From assembly GCF_900589395.1 (NCBI RefSeq), contig NZ_UUIS01000031.1, positions 1 to 64,000 on the forward strand: DNA of 64,000 nt, read 5' to 3'. The translations under genes and the position numbers were made by a program. The stretch is from Pseudomonas viridiflava. GTDB lineage: Bacteria; Pseudomonadota; Gammaproteobacteria; Pseudomonadales; Pseudomonadaceae. Under the pieces are notes generated by a model. The model did not search any database, was not told the DNA's origin, and saw only the letters and a list, made by a program, of their open reading frames with translations. Below are positions 37,431-49,550 of this stretch, piece after piece; positions within the stretch are counted from its first letter, which is position 1; each line of letters begins with the position of its first letter.

Positions 37431-37649
37431 TCAGCGAGCGCGGTAGGTAATGCGCCCTTTGCTCAGGTCGTAAGGCGTCAGTTCAACGCGCACCTTGTCA
37501 CCGGTCAGAATGCGAATGTAGTTTTTGCGCATCTTGCCGGAGATGTGCGCAGTTACGACGTGCCCATTTTCCAACTCCACGCGAAACATGGTGTTGGGCA
37601 GGGTGTCGACGACAGTGCCTTCCATTTCGAAGCTGTCTTCTTTCGACAT
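37431..37649 (-). CDS. infA: Translation initiation factor IF-1
   Basis: A 72-residue S1-type OB-fold protein, exactly the normal IF-1 length. It binds the 30S A site with IF-2 and IF-3. Sequence blocks are [22 protein letters not shown] and [23 protein letters not shown]. The true start is MSKEDSFEM; upstream in-frame codons are spurious. It lies between clpA and bpt, as in E. coli, where infA is close to aat and clpA. Confidence 0.97.
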
Positions 37650-37751
37650 GCAGTAAAGCCCTCGGGTATCAAATGAGTGGCCCGGTGCAAGTTGGCGCCA
37701 GGCAAAAGCGGCGTGCATTGTGCCCGAAAAATGCCTGTTACGCCAAGGACT

Positions 37752-38459
37752 TCAATACAGGGTGACCCATCTTTGATTTGTCAGCAGTTCGATGGGGCGG
37801 TATTGGGTCTTGTAATTCATCTTCTTGCAGTTTTTTATCCAGTAGCCCAGGTACACCGCGTGCAGGTTCAGGCGCGCCGTTTCGGCGATCTGCCAGAGGA
37901 TTGCATAGCGTCCCAGGCTGCGGCGCTCCTCGCTGGGCTCGTAGAAGGTGTAAACCGCCGAAAGCCCGTTGGGCAGCATGTCGGTGGCGGCGACCGCCAG
38001 CAGTCGGCCCTCGGCGCGGAATTCATAGAAGCGCGAAAACGGCAGGTCGCGAACCAGAAAGGTGATGAACTGGTCACGACTGGGCGGGTACATGTCACCG
38101 TCGGCGTGACGCTGTTCGATGTAGCGCTGGTAGAGGTCGAAGTATTCCTGGGTAAACGTCGGTTTGCAGCTGCGCACCTGCAGGTCGGCATTGCGTTTGA
38201 TGATGCGTTTCTGTTGCCGGTCCGGCACGAACAGGTTTACCGGAATGCGCGCCGGTATGCAGGCACTGCAGTTCTGGCAGTGCGGGCGGTACAGGTGATC
38301 GCCACTGCGACGAAACCCCATGTCCGACAGGTCGGCATACACCTGCACATCCATAGGCTGACTGGGGTCAAGGAACAGGGTGGTGGCCTGTTCGTCGGGC
38401 AGGTAGCTGCAGGCGTGGGGTTGCGTGGCATAGAACTTCAGCCGCGCCAGCTCGGTCAT
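37752..38459 (-). CDS. bpt: Aspartate/glutamate leucyltransferase Bpt
   Basis: A 235-residue aminoacyl-tRNA-protein transferase of the Ate1-related Bpt family. It puts leucine on N-terminal Asp or Glu, creating ClpS substrates. The Cys-rich N-part has [18 protein letters not shown] and [16 protein letters not shown]. The C-terminal catalytic domain has [22 protein letters not shown] and [15 protein letters not shown]. Start MTELARLKF; 17 in-frame codons further upstream are not conserved. Forty-seven bases after aat. Confidence 0.94.
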   Translation of the reverse strand: MTELARLKFYATQPHACSYLPDEQATTLFLDPSQPMDVQVYADLSDMGFRRSGDHLYRPHCQNCSACIPARIPVNLFVPDRQQKRIIKRNADLQVRSCKPTFTQEYFDLYQRYIEQRHADGDMYPPSRDQFITFLVRDLPFSRFYEFRAEGRLLAVAATDMLPNGLSAVYTFYEPSEERRSLGRYAILWQIAETARLNLHAVYLGYWIKNCKKMNYKTQYRPIELLTNQRWVTLY

Positions 38460-38506
38460 GTTGCCCCCGTTGTTGAAAACCTTTGAGTAGAGTGTATGCC
38501 AGCCTG

Positions 38507-39196
38507 TCAAACTCGCCTAGGCAACCAGTCGGCGTTATTTTCGGCGTCAAGGTGTCTGTCCAGGTAATCGGCAAAGTCCTGCCGCGAAATCGAGTGAGCC
38601 CCCAGGCTCTCCAGGTGTCGGGTCGGCATCTGGCAATCGATGAGCACGAAACCCCAGGCCTGGAGATGCTCCACCAGGGTCGCGAAACCGACCTTGGAGG
38701 CGTTGTCGGCACGGCTGAACATCGATTCGCCAAAAAACAGCTGCCCCATGGCCAGGCCATACAGGCCACCCACCAGCGCTTCGCCGTCCCATACCTCGAC
38801 GCTGTGGGCGTGACCGCGCTGGTGCAACTGGTGATAGGCCTCCTGCATCTGGCGTGTGATCCAGGTTTCCTGTGCGTAGCTGCGTGGTTCGGCGCAGGCC
38901 TGGATGACGGCGGCGAAGTCCTCGTCGAAGGTCACCCGGTAGCGCTGCTGGCGCAGCACCTTGGCCAGGCTGCGCGAGATATGCAGCTCGCCGGGCAGCA
39001 ACACAGTACGTGGGTCGGGCGACCACCACAGGATTGGCTGGCCGTCCTGGAACCATGGGAAGCAGCCGTGCCGGTAAGCGCGTACCAGGCGCTCGGCCGA
39101 CAGGTCGCCACCGGCTGCCAGCAGGCCGTTGGGGTCGCGCAGCGCCGTGTTCAAGGGGGGGAAATCCAGGCTGTTGCGTTGTAACCAGGTCAACAT
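38507..39196 (-). CDS. aat: Leucyl/phenylalanyl-tRNA-protein transferase
   Basis: A 229-residue enzyme that adds Leu or Phe to N-terminal Lys or Arg, the second tier of the bacterial N-degron pathway. Recognised by [58 protein letters not shown] and [11 protein letters not shown]. Length fits E. coli Aat (234). It is probably cotranscribed with bpt. Confidence 0.96.
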   Translation of the reverse strand: MLTWLQRNSLDFPPLNTALRDPNGLLAAGGDLSAERLVRAYRHGCFPWFQDGQPILWWSPDPRTVLLPGELHISRSLAKVLRQQRYRVTFDEDFAAVIQACAEPRSYAQETWITRQMQEAYHQLHQRGHAHSVEVWDGEALVGGLYGLAMGQLFFGESMFSRADNASKVGFATLVEHLQAWGFVLIDCQMPTRHLESLGAHSISRQDFADYLDRHLDAENNADWLPRRV

Positions 39197-39619
39197 GGGG
39201 TCAGGTGTGCTCGCAAGGGAAGGGGAGGGCGGTAGTGTGGGTGCAACTCTGAGCGCGCAAGGCGGTCACAGTCAGGTTGCCATGCTCATGCCCGGCGGTG
39301 CCCGGGTGCATCATGTCAGTTGAACAACGTGTCATAAGCCTTTGTCACAAAACACAATGCATGCTCAAATTAGCGCCTTTCAGCGGTGCTTGAAGATGCA
39401 CGAGCGCCGCGCCAGACTTGTAGCGCAGCATGCAGTGCCAGTACAGACCCGCAGGCAGGCAAAGCCGTACAATGCCCACTTTGCGCGTTATCATTCAAGT
39501 CGGCGTTACATCGGGATACTCATCAGGTCCGCGATGTCACCGGGCGTGTCCCTTGAGCGGCCGCCGTTCGTCATCGTTCAATAGAGTTGTTCGCGCCCTT
39601 GCGCAGGAAATAAAGCGTT
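39197..39619. other. Divergent aat-ftsK intergenic region
   Basis: These 423 bases carry the promoters of aat and ftsK but no credible gene. Pseudomonads such as P. aeruginosa have trxB here; no trace of thioredoxin reductase sequence is seen. A -10-like TACAAT lies at 39468-39473 on the plus strand with no good -35. No LexA box (CTGT-N8-ACAG) was seen. Confidence 0.45.
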
Positions 39620-42169
39620 TTGAAGAAATCCACTCCAGCACCCGCACCTGTCCCCCTCTGGCGGCAGCAGTTGCATTATCGGCTCAAGGAAGGGGCATTG
39701 ATCGCCTTTGGCTTCCTGTGCCTGTACCTGATGATGTCGTTATTGACCTACGACCAGAGCGACCCTGGCTGGAGCCATACCAGCAGCAACGTCACCGAAG
39801 TGCAGAACGCTGCAGGCCGTGCCGGCGCCTTCAGTGCCGACATCCTGTTCATGGTCCTGGGCTACTTCGCCTACATTTTCCCCTTGTTGCTGGCGATCAA
39901 GGCCTGGCAGGTGTTTCGCCAGCGGCATGAGCCGTGGCAATGGAGCGGCTGGCTATTCTCGTGGCGCACCATCGGCCTGGTGTTTCTGGTGCTGGCCGGT
40001 GCGGCGCTGGCGCATCTGCACTTTCACTTCGCCTCGGGCTTTCCAGGCTCGGCCGGCGGTGTGCTGGGCGAAGTACTGGGCGACCTCGCCAAGCGCGCAC
40101 TGAACATCCAGGGCAGCACACTGTTGTTCATTGCCCTGTTCCTGTTCGGCCTGACCGTGTTCACCGACCTGTCGTGGTTCAAGGTCATGGACATGACCGG
40201 CAAGATCACCCTGGACCTGTTCGAGCTGCTGCAAGGCGCGGTCAGCCGGTGGTGGGCCGAGCGCGTCGAGCGCAAGCAGATGGTCGCCAAGCTGCGCGAA
40301 GCCGACCTGCGTGAGATTCAGCAGCGTCCGGCCCCGGTGGCCGAGCGGCGCGAACCGCGTGTGGTGGTTGCTGACAAGGCCTTCGAGCGCGAGCAGCCGG
40401 TCCAGCCGGCCAGCCGTCCGCTGCCGCCGGTGTCCAGGCCTGTCGCGGCACCTGTCAGTGCACCCGCCGCGCCGACCGCCGCCGTTGCGCCTGCCGCACC
40501 GATCATGGCGCCAATGCCGGCCGCCGTGCAGGCCCCGGCAGCGGCACAGGCAGCGGTGGCCGAGCGGGCCAAACCGGCGCCGGCCATCATCCCCCCGGCG
40601 CCGGCCAAGACACCGGAGCCAGCACCGCGGCTGGTAAAGCCTGCACCTTCGTTCACCGACAGCGCGGTCGAAGGCACACTGCCGCCCCTGTCGATCCTCG
40701 ACCCGGTGGAAAAGAAGCCGCTCAATTATTCACCCGAGTCCCTGGACGCGGTCGGCCGGTTGCTGGAAATCAAGCTCAAGGAATTTGGCGTCGAGGTCAC
40801 GGTCGACTCCATCCACCCGGGCCCGGTGATCACCCGTTACGAAATCCAGCCGGCTGCCGGCGTCAAGGTCAGCCGTATTGCCAACCTGGCCAAGGACCTG
40901 GCGCGTTCGCTGGCCGTGACCAGCGTGCGTGTGGTCGAAGTCATTCCGGGCAAGACCACCGTGGGCATCGAGATTCCCAACGAAGACCGGCAGATGGTGC
41001 GCTTCTCCGAAGTGCTGTCCTCGCCTGAATTCGAAGCCGCCACTTCGCCGGTGCCCCTGGCCCTGGGCCACGACATTGGTGGGCGTCCGGTGATCACCGA
41101 CCTGGCCAAGATGCCGCACCTGCTGGTGGCCGGTACCACCGGTTCCGGTAAGTCGGTGGGCGTCAACGCCATGATCCTGTCGATCCTGTTCAAGTCTGGC
41201 CCCAAGGACGCCAAGCTGATCATGATCGACCCGAAGATGCTCGAATTGTCTATCTACGAAGGCATTCCGCACCTGCTGTGCCCGGTGGTCACCGACATGA
41301 AGGACGCCGCCAACGCCCTGCGCTGGAGCGTCGCCGAGATGGAGCGGCGCTACAAGCTGATGGCGGCCATGGGCGTGCGTAACCTCGCAGGCTTCAACCG
41401 CAAGGTCAGGGACGCCGAAGAGGCCGGCACACCGATCAGCGACCCGCTGTACCGCCGTGAAAACATGCACGACGAAGCGCCGTTGCTCGACACCCTGCCA
41501 ACCATCGTGGTGGTGGTCGACGAATTTGCCGACATGATGATGATCGTCGGCAAGAAGGTCGAAGAGCTGATCGCCCGTATCGCCCAGAAAGCGCGGGCGG
41601 CCGGTATCCACCTGATCCTGGCCACCCAGCGGCCGTCGGTGGATGTGATCACCGGCCTGATCAAGGCCAACATTCCGACCCGCATGGCCTTCCAGGTGTC
41701 GAGCAAGATCGACTCGCGCACCATCATCGACCAGGGCGGCGCCGAGCAGTTGCTCGGTCACGGTGACATGCTGTATATGCCACCGGGCACCAGCCTGCCG
41801 ATCCGCGTACACGGCGCCTTCGTTTCCGACGAAGAAGTCCACCGCGTGGTCGAGGCCTGGAAAATGCGTGGCACACCCGACTACAACGAAGATATTCTGG
41901 CCGGCGTCGAAGAGGCCGGCAGCGGCTTCGAAGGCGGCGGCGGTGGTGGCGATGGCGATGACAGCGAAAGCGATGCGCTCTATGACGAAGCGGTCAAATT
42001 CGTGCTTGAAAGCCGCCGCGCCTCGATTTCAGCGGTGCAGCGCAAGCTCAAGATCGGTTACAACCGCGCGGCACGCATGATCGAGACCATGGAAAATGCC
42101 GGCGTCGTCACCCCCATGAACACCAACGGCTCCCGCGAAGTCATCGCACCGGCGCCCATGCGCGACTGA
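39620..42169 (+). CDS. ftsK: DNA translocase FtsK
   Basis: An 849-residue septal DNA pump. The N-terminal domain (1-200) has four membrane helices. A Pro/Ala/Val-rich linker follows at about 245-345, much shorter than in E. coli. The RecA-like motor has Walker A GTTGSGKS near 507 and Walker [12 protein letters not shown]. The gamma winged helix (about 785-845, [24 protein letters not shown]) reads KOPS sequences. The start is TTG at 39620, the only start giving the family N-terminus MKK...[20 protein letters not shown] lies 11 bases before it. Confidence 0.96.
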   Translation: MKKSTPAPAPVPLWRQQLHYRLKEGALIAFGFLCLYLMMSLLTYDQSDPGWSHTSSNVTEVQNAAGRAGAFSADILFMVLGYFAYIFPLLLAIKAWQVFRQRHEPWQWSGWLFSWRTIGLVFLVLAGAALAHLHFHFASGFPGSAGGVLGEVLGDLAKRALNIQGSTLLFIALFLFGLTVFTDLSWFKVMDMTGKITLDLFELLQGAVSRWWAERVERKQMVAKLREADLREIQQRPAPVAERREPRVVVADKAFEREQPVQPASRPLPPVSRPVAAPVSAPAAPTAAVAPAAPIMAPMPAAVQAPAAAQAAVAERAKPAPAIIPPAPAKTPEPAPRLVKPAPSFTDSAVEGTLPPLSILDPVEKKPLNYSPESLDAVGRLLEIKLKEFGVEVTVDSIHPGPVITRYEIQPAAGVKVSRIANLAKDLARSLAVTSVRVVEVIPGKTTVGIEIPNEDRQMVRFSEVLSSPEFEAATSPVPLALGHDIGGRPVITDLAKMPHLLVAGTTGSGKSVGVNAMILSILFKSGPKDAKLIMIDPKMLELSIYEGIPHLLCPVVTDMKDAANALRWSVAEMERRYKLMAAMGVRNLAGFNRKVRDAEEAGTPISDPLYRRENMHDEAPLLDTLPTIVVVVDEFADMMMIVGKKVEELIARIAQKARAAGIHLILATQRPSVDVITGLIKANIPTRMAFQVSSKIDSRTIIDQGGAEQLLGHGDMLYMPPGTSLPIRVHGAFVSDEEVHRVVEAWKMRGTPDYNEDILAGVEEAGSGFEGGGGGGDGDDSESDALYDEAVKFVLESRRASISAVQRKLKIGYNRAARMIETMENAGVVTPMNTNGSREVIAPAPMRD

Positions 42170-42185
42170 TCAACAGCCTTACCCT

Positions 42186-42210
42186 CGACAGCATGCCGGT
42201 CATGCTGTCG
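42186..42210 (+). other. Hairpin between ftsK and lolA
   Basis: CGACAGCATG-CCGGT-CATGCTGTCG: a 10-bp perfect stem in the 70-base gap. It is followed by CCCTTTC rather than a T run, so it may attenuate or stabilise the mRNA rather than end it. lolA could still be read from ftsK. Confidence 0.55.
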
Positions 42211-42239
42211 CCCTTTCAGCGAATCCAACGAGGAATTCC

Positions 42240-42863
42240 ATGCGTCTTATCCGCCTGTTACTGGCCACCGCCCTGACGCTCTCCACCGTGGCGGCGCATG
42301 CCGACAGCAAGGACGTGGCGCGCCTGACCCAGTTGCTGGAAAAATCCCAGACCCTGACCGGTCGCTTCTCGCAGATGACCCTGGACGGCAGCGGCACCCA
42401 ACTGCAGGAAACCACCGGGGAAATGACCCTTCAGCGTCCTGGCCAGTTCAACTGGCACACCGATGCGCCACAGGAACAACTGATGGTCTCCGACGGCAAG
42501 AAAGTCTCGCTGTGGGACCCGGACCTGCAGCAGGTGACCATCAAGACCCTCGACCAGCGCCTGACCCAGACTCCGGCTCTGTTGCTGTCCGGTGACGTAT
42601 CGAAAATCAGTGAAAGCTTCGACATTACCGCCAGGGAAGCCGGCGGCGTGCTGGATTTCACCCTCAAGCCTAAAAGCAAGGACACGCTCTTCGACAACCT
42701 GCGCCTGTCGTTTCGCAACGGGCTGATCAACGACATGCAGCTGGTCGACAACGTCGGCCAGCGCACCAATATCCTGTTTACCGGGGTCAAGGCCAACGAG
42801 CCGGTCCCGGCCGGCAAGTTCCAGTTCCAGGTGCCCAAGGGCGCTGACGTCATTCAGGAATAA
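42240..42863 (+). CDS. lolA: Outer-membrane lipoprotein carrier LolA
   Basis: A 207-residue periplasmic chaperone. It takes lipoproteins from LolCDE to LolB. The signal peptide is [19 protein letters not shown], cleaved before DSKD. Family blocks are [53 protein letters not shown] and [18 protein letters not shown]. An AGGA ribosome site precedes the ATG. Followed after 19 bases by rarA. Confidence 0.95.
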   Translation: MRLIRLLLATALTLSTVAAHADSKDVARLTQLLEKSQTLTGRFSQMTLDGSGTQLQETTGEMTLQRPGQFNWHTDAPQEQLMVSDGKKVSLWDPDLQQVTIKTLDQRLTQTPALLLSGDVSKISESFDITAREAGGVLDFTLKPKSKDTLFDNLRLSFRNGLINDMQLVDNVGQRTNILFTGVKANEPVPAGKFQFQVPKGADVIQE

Positions 42864-42882
42864 GAGGCTCTGACCCCGGATC

Positions 42883-44204
42883 ATGGACCTGTTCAGTCGT
42901 GAACCCATCGCCCAGCCCCTGGCCGCCCGCTTACGGGCGACCAACCTGGACGAGTACGTGGGCCAGGAGCATGTGCTGGCCCACGGCAAGCCGCTGCGCG
43001 AAGCACTGGAGCAGGGCGCGCTGCATTCCATGATCTTCTGGGGCCCGCCCGGGGTGGGCAAAACCACCCTGGCGCGGCTGCTGGCCAAGGTGTCGGACGC
43101 GCATTTCGAAACCGTCTCGGCCGTGCTGGCCGGGGTCAAGGAAATCCGCCAGGCCGTCGAGGTCGCCAAACAACAGGCGGCGCAATACGGCCGGCGCACC
43201 ATCCTGTTCGTTGATGAAGTGCACCGCTTCAACAAGTCCCAGCAGGATGCCTTCCTGCCGTATGTCGAAGACGGCACGCTGATCTTTATCGGCGCGACCA
43301 CGGAAAACCCCTCGTTCGAACTCAATAATGCCTTGCTGTCGCGGGCGCGGGTCTATGTGCTCAAGAGCCTGGACGAGGCGGCCCTGCGCAAGCTGGTGCA
43401 GCGCGCCCTGAGCGAGGACCGCGGGTTGGGGCAACGGCACCTGCGCCTGAGCGACGAAGGCTTTGCCACGTTGATGGCGGCGGCCGACGGCGACGGCCGG
43501 CGCATGCTCAACCTGCTGGAGAATGCCTCGGACCTGGCCGAAGACGGCAGCGAGATCGACAACGCGCTGCTGCAAAGCCTGCTCGGGGACAGCCGACGGC
43601 GTTTCGACAAGGGTGGCGAGGCGTTCTACGACCAGATTTCAGCGCTGCACAAGTCCATTCGCGGCTCCAACCCCGATGCGGCGCTGTACTGGTTCGCGCG
43701 CATGATCGACGGTGGCTGCGACCCGTTGTACCTGGCGCGGCGGGTGGTGCGCATGGCCAGCGAAGACATCGGCAATGCCGACCCGCGTGCCTTGCCGTTG
43801 TGCATGTCGGCCTGGGACGTCCAGGAGCGGCTGGGCAGCCCGGAAGGCGAACTGGCGGTGGCCCAGGCCATCGTCTACCTGGCCTGCGCGCCCAAGAGCA
43901 ATGCGGTGTACATGGCCTTCAAGGCGGCCATGCGCGACGTGGCCGAGAACGGCTCGCTGGAAGTGCCGCTGCACCTGCGCAACGCGCCGACCAAGCTGAT
44001 GAAGCAATTGGGCTATGGCGAGGAATATCGCTACGCCCATGACGAACCGGACGCCTATGCTGCCGGCGAGGACTACTTTCCCGATGAGCTGGAGCCGCGC
44101 CAGTACTACGCGCCGGTGCCGCGTGGCCTGGAGCTGAAGATCGGCGAAAAGCTGCGTCATTTGCAGGCGCTGGACGCTGCCAGCCTCCGGCGGCGGAGAA
44201 AGTC

Positions 44205-44208
<4 letters not shown>
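42883..44208 (+). CDS. rarA: Replication-associated recombination protein RarA (MgsA)
   Basis: A 441-residue AAA+ clamp-loader-like ATPase that acts at stalled forks. Walker A is GPPGVGKTT near 54; Walker B is [24 protein letters not shown]; sensor 1 is [22 protein letters not shown]-terminal tetramerisation domain includes [23 protein letters not shown]. Its stop overlaps the crcB start by four bases. Confidence 0.96.
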
Positions 44209-45876
<1,668 letters not shown>

Positions 45877-47271
45877 ATGGAATTTCTGCCCCTGTTTCAC
45901 AACCTGCGCGGCCGCTGGGTGCTGGTGGTCGGCGGCGGCGAGATTGCCTTGCGCAAATCCCGCCTGCTGGCCGAAGCCGGTGCGCTGTTGCGCGTCGTGG
46001 CCCCTGAAATCGAGCCCCAGTTGCGCGAGCTGGTCGAACACAGTGGCGCAGAAATCCGCCTGCGCGGCTATGCACCGGATGATCTGGACGGTTGCGTGCT
46101 GGTCATCGCCGCCACCGATGACGAGCCTCTCAATGCCCAGGTCTCGCAGGACGCCCGCCAGCGCGGCATGCCGGTCAACGTGGTCGATGCGCCGGCCTTG
46201 TGCAGCGTGATCTTCCCGGCCATCGTCGACCGCTCACCGCTGGTCATTGCCGTGTCCAGCGGCGGTGACGCACCGGTGCTGGCGCGTCTGATCCGCGCCA
46301 AGCTGGAAACCTGGATCCCGTCGACCTACGGTCAACTGGCTGGCCTGGCGGCGCGTTTTCGCCATCAGGTCAAACAGCTCTACCCGGATGTCCAGCAACG
46401 CCGGGCCTTCTGGGAAGAGGTGTTCCAAGGACCGATTGCCGACCGCCAGCTGGCGGGGCAGGGTGCCGAAGCCGAGCGCCTGTTGCATGCCAAGGTCAAT
46501 GGTGCACCGCCGCACGCGCCGGGTGAGGTCTACCTGGTCGGGGCCGGCCCCGGCGACCCGGATCTGCTGACCTTCAAGGCCTTGCGCCTGATGCAGCAGG
46601 CCGACGTGGTGCTGTACGACCGCCTGGTCGCCCCGGCGATCCTGGACCTGTGCCGCCGGGATGCCGAGCGCGTCTACGTTGGCAAGCGCCGCAGCGAGCA
46701 CGCCTTGCCGCAGGAGCAGATCAACCAGCAACTGGTCAACCTGGCCAAGCAAGGCAAGCGCGTGGTACGCCTCAAGGGCGGCGACCCGTTTATCTTCGGG
46801 CGCGGCGGTGAAGAGATCGAAGAACTGGCCGCTCACGGCATCCCGTTCCAGGTCGTGCCAGGCATTACGGCAGCCAGCGGTTGTGCCGCGTATGCCGGGA
46901 TTCCGTTGACCCACCGTGACTACGCGCAATCGGTGCGCTTCATCACCGGGCACCTGAAGAACGGCACCACCGATTTGCCCTGGCAAGACCTGGTCGCGCC
47001 AGCGCAAACCCTGGTGTTCTACATGGGGCTGGTGGGGTTGCCGACTATCTGTGAGCAATTGATTGCCCACGGTCGCGCCGCCGATACCCCGGCGGCCCTG
47101 GTGCAGCAAGGCACCACGGTCACCCAGCGGGTCTTCACCGGCACCCTGGCCAACCTGCCGCAACTGGTGGCTGACCACGAAGTCCACGCGCCAACCCTGG
47201 TGATCGTGGGCGAAGTGGTGGTGCTACGCGAAAAGCTCGCCTGGTTCGAAGGCGCACAGAGCACCCTCTGA
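45877..47271 (+). CDS. cysG: Siroheme synthase CysG (trifunctional)
   Basis: A 464-residue fusion. The N-terminal NAD-dependent dehydrogenase/ferrochelatase domain (1-~200) has [14 protein letters not shown] and [19 protein letters not shown]. The C-terminal uroporphyrinogen III methyltransferase (~215-455) has [35 protein letters not shown] and [23 protein letters not shown]. It makes siroheme for sulfite and nitrite reductases. No base separates it from the serS stop. A REP doublet begins five bases after its stop. Confidence 0.96.
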   Translation: MEFLPLFHNLRGRWVLVVGGGEIALRKSRLLAEAGALLRVVAPEIEPQLRELVEHSGAEIRLRGYAPDDLDGCVLVIAATDDEPLNAQVSQDARQRGMPVNVVDAPALCSVIFPAIVDRSPLVIAVSSGGDAPVLARLIRAKLETWIPSTYGQLAGLAARFRHQVKQLYPDVQQRRAFWEEVFQGPIADRQLAGQGAEAERLLHAKVNGAPPHAPGEVYLVGAGPGDPDLLTFKALRLMQQADVVLYDRLVAPAILDLCRRDAERVYVGKRRSEHALPQEQINQQLVNLAKQGKRVVRLKGGDPFIFGRGGEEIEELAAHGIPFQVVPGITAASGCAAYAGIPLTHRDYAQSVRFITGHLKNGTTDLPWQDLVAPAQTLVFYMGLVGLPTICEQLIAHGRAADTPAALVQQGTTVTQRVFTGTLANLPQLVADHEVHAPTLVIVGEVVVLREKLAWFEGAQSTL

Positions 47272-47276
47272 CCCCC

Positions 47277-47427
47277 GTAGGAGCGCGCTTGCCCGCGACC
47301 GGCTGCGTAGCGCTCGCAAAATCTGCGAAACGCCACAAATTTACGGTTGTGAACACATTCAAAATCTGCGAAACGCCACAAATTTACGGCTGCTAACGCA
47401 GCCGGTCGCGGGCAAGCGCGCTCCTAC
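47277..47427. repeat. Inverted REP doublet (REPIN) after cysG
   Basis: The 31-base arms at 47277-47307 and 47397-47427 are perfect reverse complements. Each begins GTAGGAGCGCGCTTGCCCG when read inward, the common extragenic palindrome type of P. putida and relatives. They bracket 89 bases that contain a duplicated unit. The element lies between convergent genes cysG and the hydroquinone reductase gene. Confidence 0.9.
47317..47389 (+). repeat. 30-base direct repeat inside the REP doublet
   Basis: Two identical 30-base copies (47317-47346 and 47360-47389), beginning CAAAATCTGCGAAACGCC, lie with a 43-base period. Each copy ends at a similar sequence (TTACGGTTGTGAAC / TTACGGCTGCTAAC), so the whole 43-base unit appears duplicated and then diverged. 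Confidence 0.9.
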
Positions 47428-47443
47428 CTCGGGCCAATAACGA

Positions 47444-48445
47444 TCAGGTGTCCTGCCAGATACCTTGGCCCGGCAACCGGTCCCGGTCATAGGCCACCGC
47501 AAAATCCTGCTTCGGCCCCTTGGGCACGATGCCGGTGGGGTTGATGGTGCGGTGGCTGGCGTAGTAGTGGTGCTTGATGTGCTGAAAGTCGACGGTCTGT
47601 GCCACACCCGGCCACTGGTACAGCTCGCGCAGCCAGTGGCTGAGGTTCGGGTAATCGCTCAAACGCCGCAGGTTGCACTTGAAATGCCCGTGGTACACCG
47701 CATCGAAACGCACCAGTGTGGTGAACAGGCGCACATCGGCCTCGGTCAGGTAGTCGCCGACCAGATAGCGCTTCTCGCCCAGCAGGCACTCCAGCTCATC
47801 AAGCTGGGCAAACACCTCATCGAACGCCTGTTCGTAAGCGCTTTGTGACGTGGCAAAGCCTGCGCGGTACACGCCATTGTTGACGGCCGGATAGATCTGC
47901 TCGTTGAGCGCGTCGATCTGGTCACGCAACGGCTCGGGATACAGGTCCAGGTGGTTGCCGGTCAGGTCGTTGAAGGCCGAGTTGAACATGCGGATGATTT
48001 CCGCCGACTCGTTGCTGACGATGCGCTTGAGCTGTTTGTCCCACAACAGCGGCACGGTTACCCGTCCGGTGTACTGTGGGTCATCCTCGGTGTAGCGCTG
48101 GTGCAGAAAGTCCAGATTATCCAGCGCATCGCCGCTGGAGCCGGTGGCCTTGTCGAAGGTCCAGCCGTTTTCCAGCATCAGCCAGCTGACCACCGACACA
48201 TCGATCAACGCTTCCAGCCCCTTGAGCTGGCGCACGATCAGGGTGCGGTGCGCCCAAGGGCAGGCCAGCGAGACATACAAGTGATAACGCCCGGCCTCGG
48301 CCTTGAAGCCGCCATCGCCGCTGGGGCCTGGCGCGCCGTCCCGGGTGATCCAGCTGCGGCGCTGGGCGTTCTCGCGCTGGAACGCGCCGTCCTTGCTGCT
48401 TTCATACCACTGGTCATGCCAGCGTCCGTCGATGAGCAGGCCCAT
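47444..48445 (-). CDS. yqjG: Glutathionyl-hydroquinone reductase (xi-class GST)
   Basis: A 333-residue enzyme of the YqjG/PcpF family, which uses glutathione to reduce glutathionyl-hydroquinones. The catalytic Cys62 lies in SLACPWAHRTLI, the CPWAHR motif that defines the xi class. The C-terminal helical domain has RDQIDALNEQIYPAVNNGVYRAGFA, and the tail has ASHRTINPTGIVPKGP. The start at MGLLIDGRWHDQW is preferred over upstream in-frame codons. It stands alone between the REP doublet and trpD2, and may detoxify quinones. Confidence 0.92.
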   Translation of the reverse strand: MGLLIDGRWHDQWYESSKDGAFQRENAQRRSWITRDGAPGPSGDGGFKAEAGRYHLYVSLACPWAHRTLIVRQLKGLEALIDVSVVSWLMLENGWTFDKATGSSGDALDNLDFLHQRYTEDDPQYTGRVTVPLLWDKQLKRIVSNESAEIIRMFNSAFNDLTGNHLDLYPEPLRDQIDALNEQIYPAVNNGVYRAGFATSQSAYEQAFDEVFAQLDELECLLGEKRYLVGDYLTEADVRLFTTLVRFDAVYHGHFKCNLRRLSDYPNLSHWLRELYQWPGVAQTVDFQHIKHHYYASHRTINPTGIVPKGPKQDFAVAYDRDRLPGQGIWQDT

Positions 48446-48548
48446 GATTGGCTCCCTGTCTGTAAGTAAACATTGGAGCCAGTCTATCGACACAGGTTCG
48501 AACTAAAAGCGCAAATAGCCGCCGTTAATCATCGAATAAAACGATGGG

Positions 48549-49550
48549 TCACAACGACCGGTCGCGGTTGTCCCAGAACTGCCGGGCCTGCTCGAAGGCG
48601 GCCTCACGCTCAGCTCCCAGCCCGCGCAGGGCCAGGGCAATGGTCGACAGCAAGGCCAACTGGCCGTAGCTGTCTTCGACCTCGCCACGCCAGAACGCCA
48701 CCAGATGCGCCGGTTCCAGGCTGGCCGGCTTGACGTGCCGACGCTCGGCCAGGGCCGGCCACTCCTCATCCCAGTTCTGGCCGGCTGTGGTGCCGTACAA
48801 ATGGCTGATCGTGTCGGGGTTGACCTCGATCTCGCCGCCGTCACCCTTGACCACAATGGTGTGATCGCCCAGCAGGCGGCTGGCCTCACGATGCACACTC
48901 TGGTAGCCGGGGTGAAAGATACTCTGCAAGCCGCAGCGTGCCTTGAGCGGGTTGAGCACCCGGGCCAGGGAGTGGATCGGCGAACGCAGCCCCAGCGTGT
49001 TGCGCAGGTCGATCATGCGCTGCAATTGCGGCGCCCAGTCGGCCAGCGGAATGAACGCCAGCTGACGCGCTTGCAGGGCGCTACCCACCTCCGTCCAGCT
49101 GCGGCACAGCGGGATATTCAACACACCGAGCAACTGCTCGGTGTACAGGCGGCCGGCGGTGTGCGCGCCGCCGCCGTGCAACAGCACGCGCACGCCGTTG
49201 TTGGCCAGGCACTTGGCGGCCAGCAGAAACCACGGCAGGTGACGCTTCTTGCCGGCATAGCTGGGCCAGTCGATATCGACCTCGATGGCCGGTGCATCCA
49301 GGCGCTCGCGCAGCGCTTCGGTAAAGCCGGCCAGCTCTTCGGGGCTTTCTTCCTTGTGTCGAAGCAGCATCAGGAACGCGCCCAGCTGGGTGTCCTCGAC
49401 CTGTTCGTCAAGCAGCATGCCCATCGCCTGCCGGGCTTCTTCACGGCTCAGGCCGCGGGCACCGCGCTTGCCTTTGCCAAGGATGCGCACAAATTGGGCG
49501 AACGGGTGTTCGGCCGGGGTTTCGGTCACCAGTGGGCTGTAGTCGGTCAT
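48549..49550 (-). CDS. ybiB: TrpD2/YbiB-type glycosyltransferase-family protein
   Basis: A 333-residue homologue of anthranilate phosphoribosyltransferase, of the YbiB (TrpD2) branch. The N-terminal helical domain has ARGLSREEARQAMGMLLDEQV and LGAFLMLLRHKEESPEELAGFTEA. The phosphoribosyl site is changed from TrpD's GTGGD to GKKRHLPWF, and HGGGAHTAGRLYTEQLL follows. E. coli YbiB binds nucleic acid and has no TrpD activity. Its ATG overlaps the tusE stop (ATGA), so it is translated with the sulfur-relay genes. Function is unknown. Confidence 0.85.
   Translation of the reverse strand: MTDYSPLVTETPAEHPFAQFVRILGKGKRGARGLSREEARQAMGMLLDEQVEDTQLGAFLMLLRHKEESPEELAGFTEALRERLDAPAIEVDIDWPSYAGKKRHLPWFLLAAKCLANNGVRVLLHGGGAHTAGRLYTEQLLGVLNIPLCRSWTEVGSALQARQLAFIPLADWAPQLQRMIDLRNTLGLRSPIHSLARVLNPLKARCGLQSIFHPGYQSVHREASRLLGDHTIVVKGDGGEIEVNPDTISHLYGTTAGQNWDEEWPALAERRHVKPASLEPAHLVAFWRGEVEDSYGQLALLSTIALALRGLGAEREAAFEQARQFWDNRDRSL

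Noticed and set aside
39342..39584. Small plus-strand frame of 80 codons upstream of ftsK
   Set aside because: No ribosome site, no family resemblance, Arg- and Cys-scattered translation typical of non-coding sequence.
44150..44204. Fluoride riboswitch before crcB
   Set aside because: This is coding sequence of rarA up to the crcB start; no GGNGAU-type aptamer hallmark was found.
47317..47389. Direct repeats as a possible mini-CRISPR
   Set aside because: Only two copies with a 13-base interval, no cas genes, and the pair is enclosed by REP arms.
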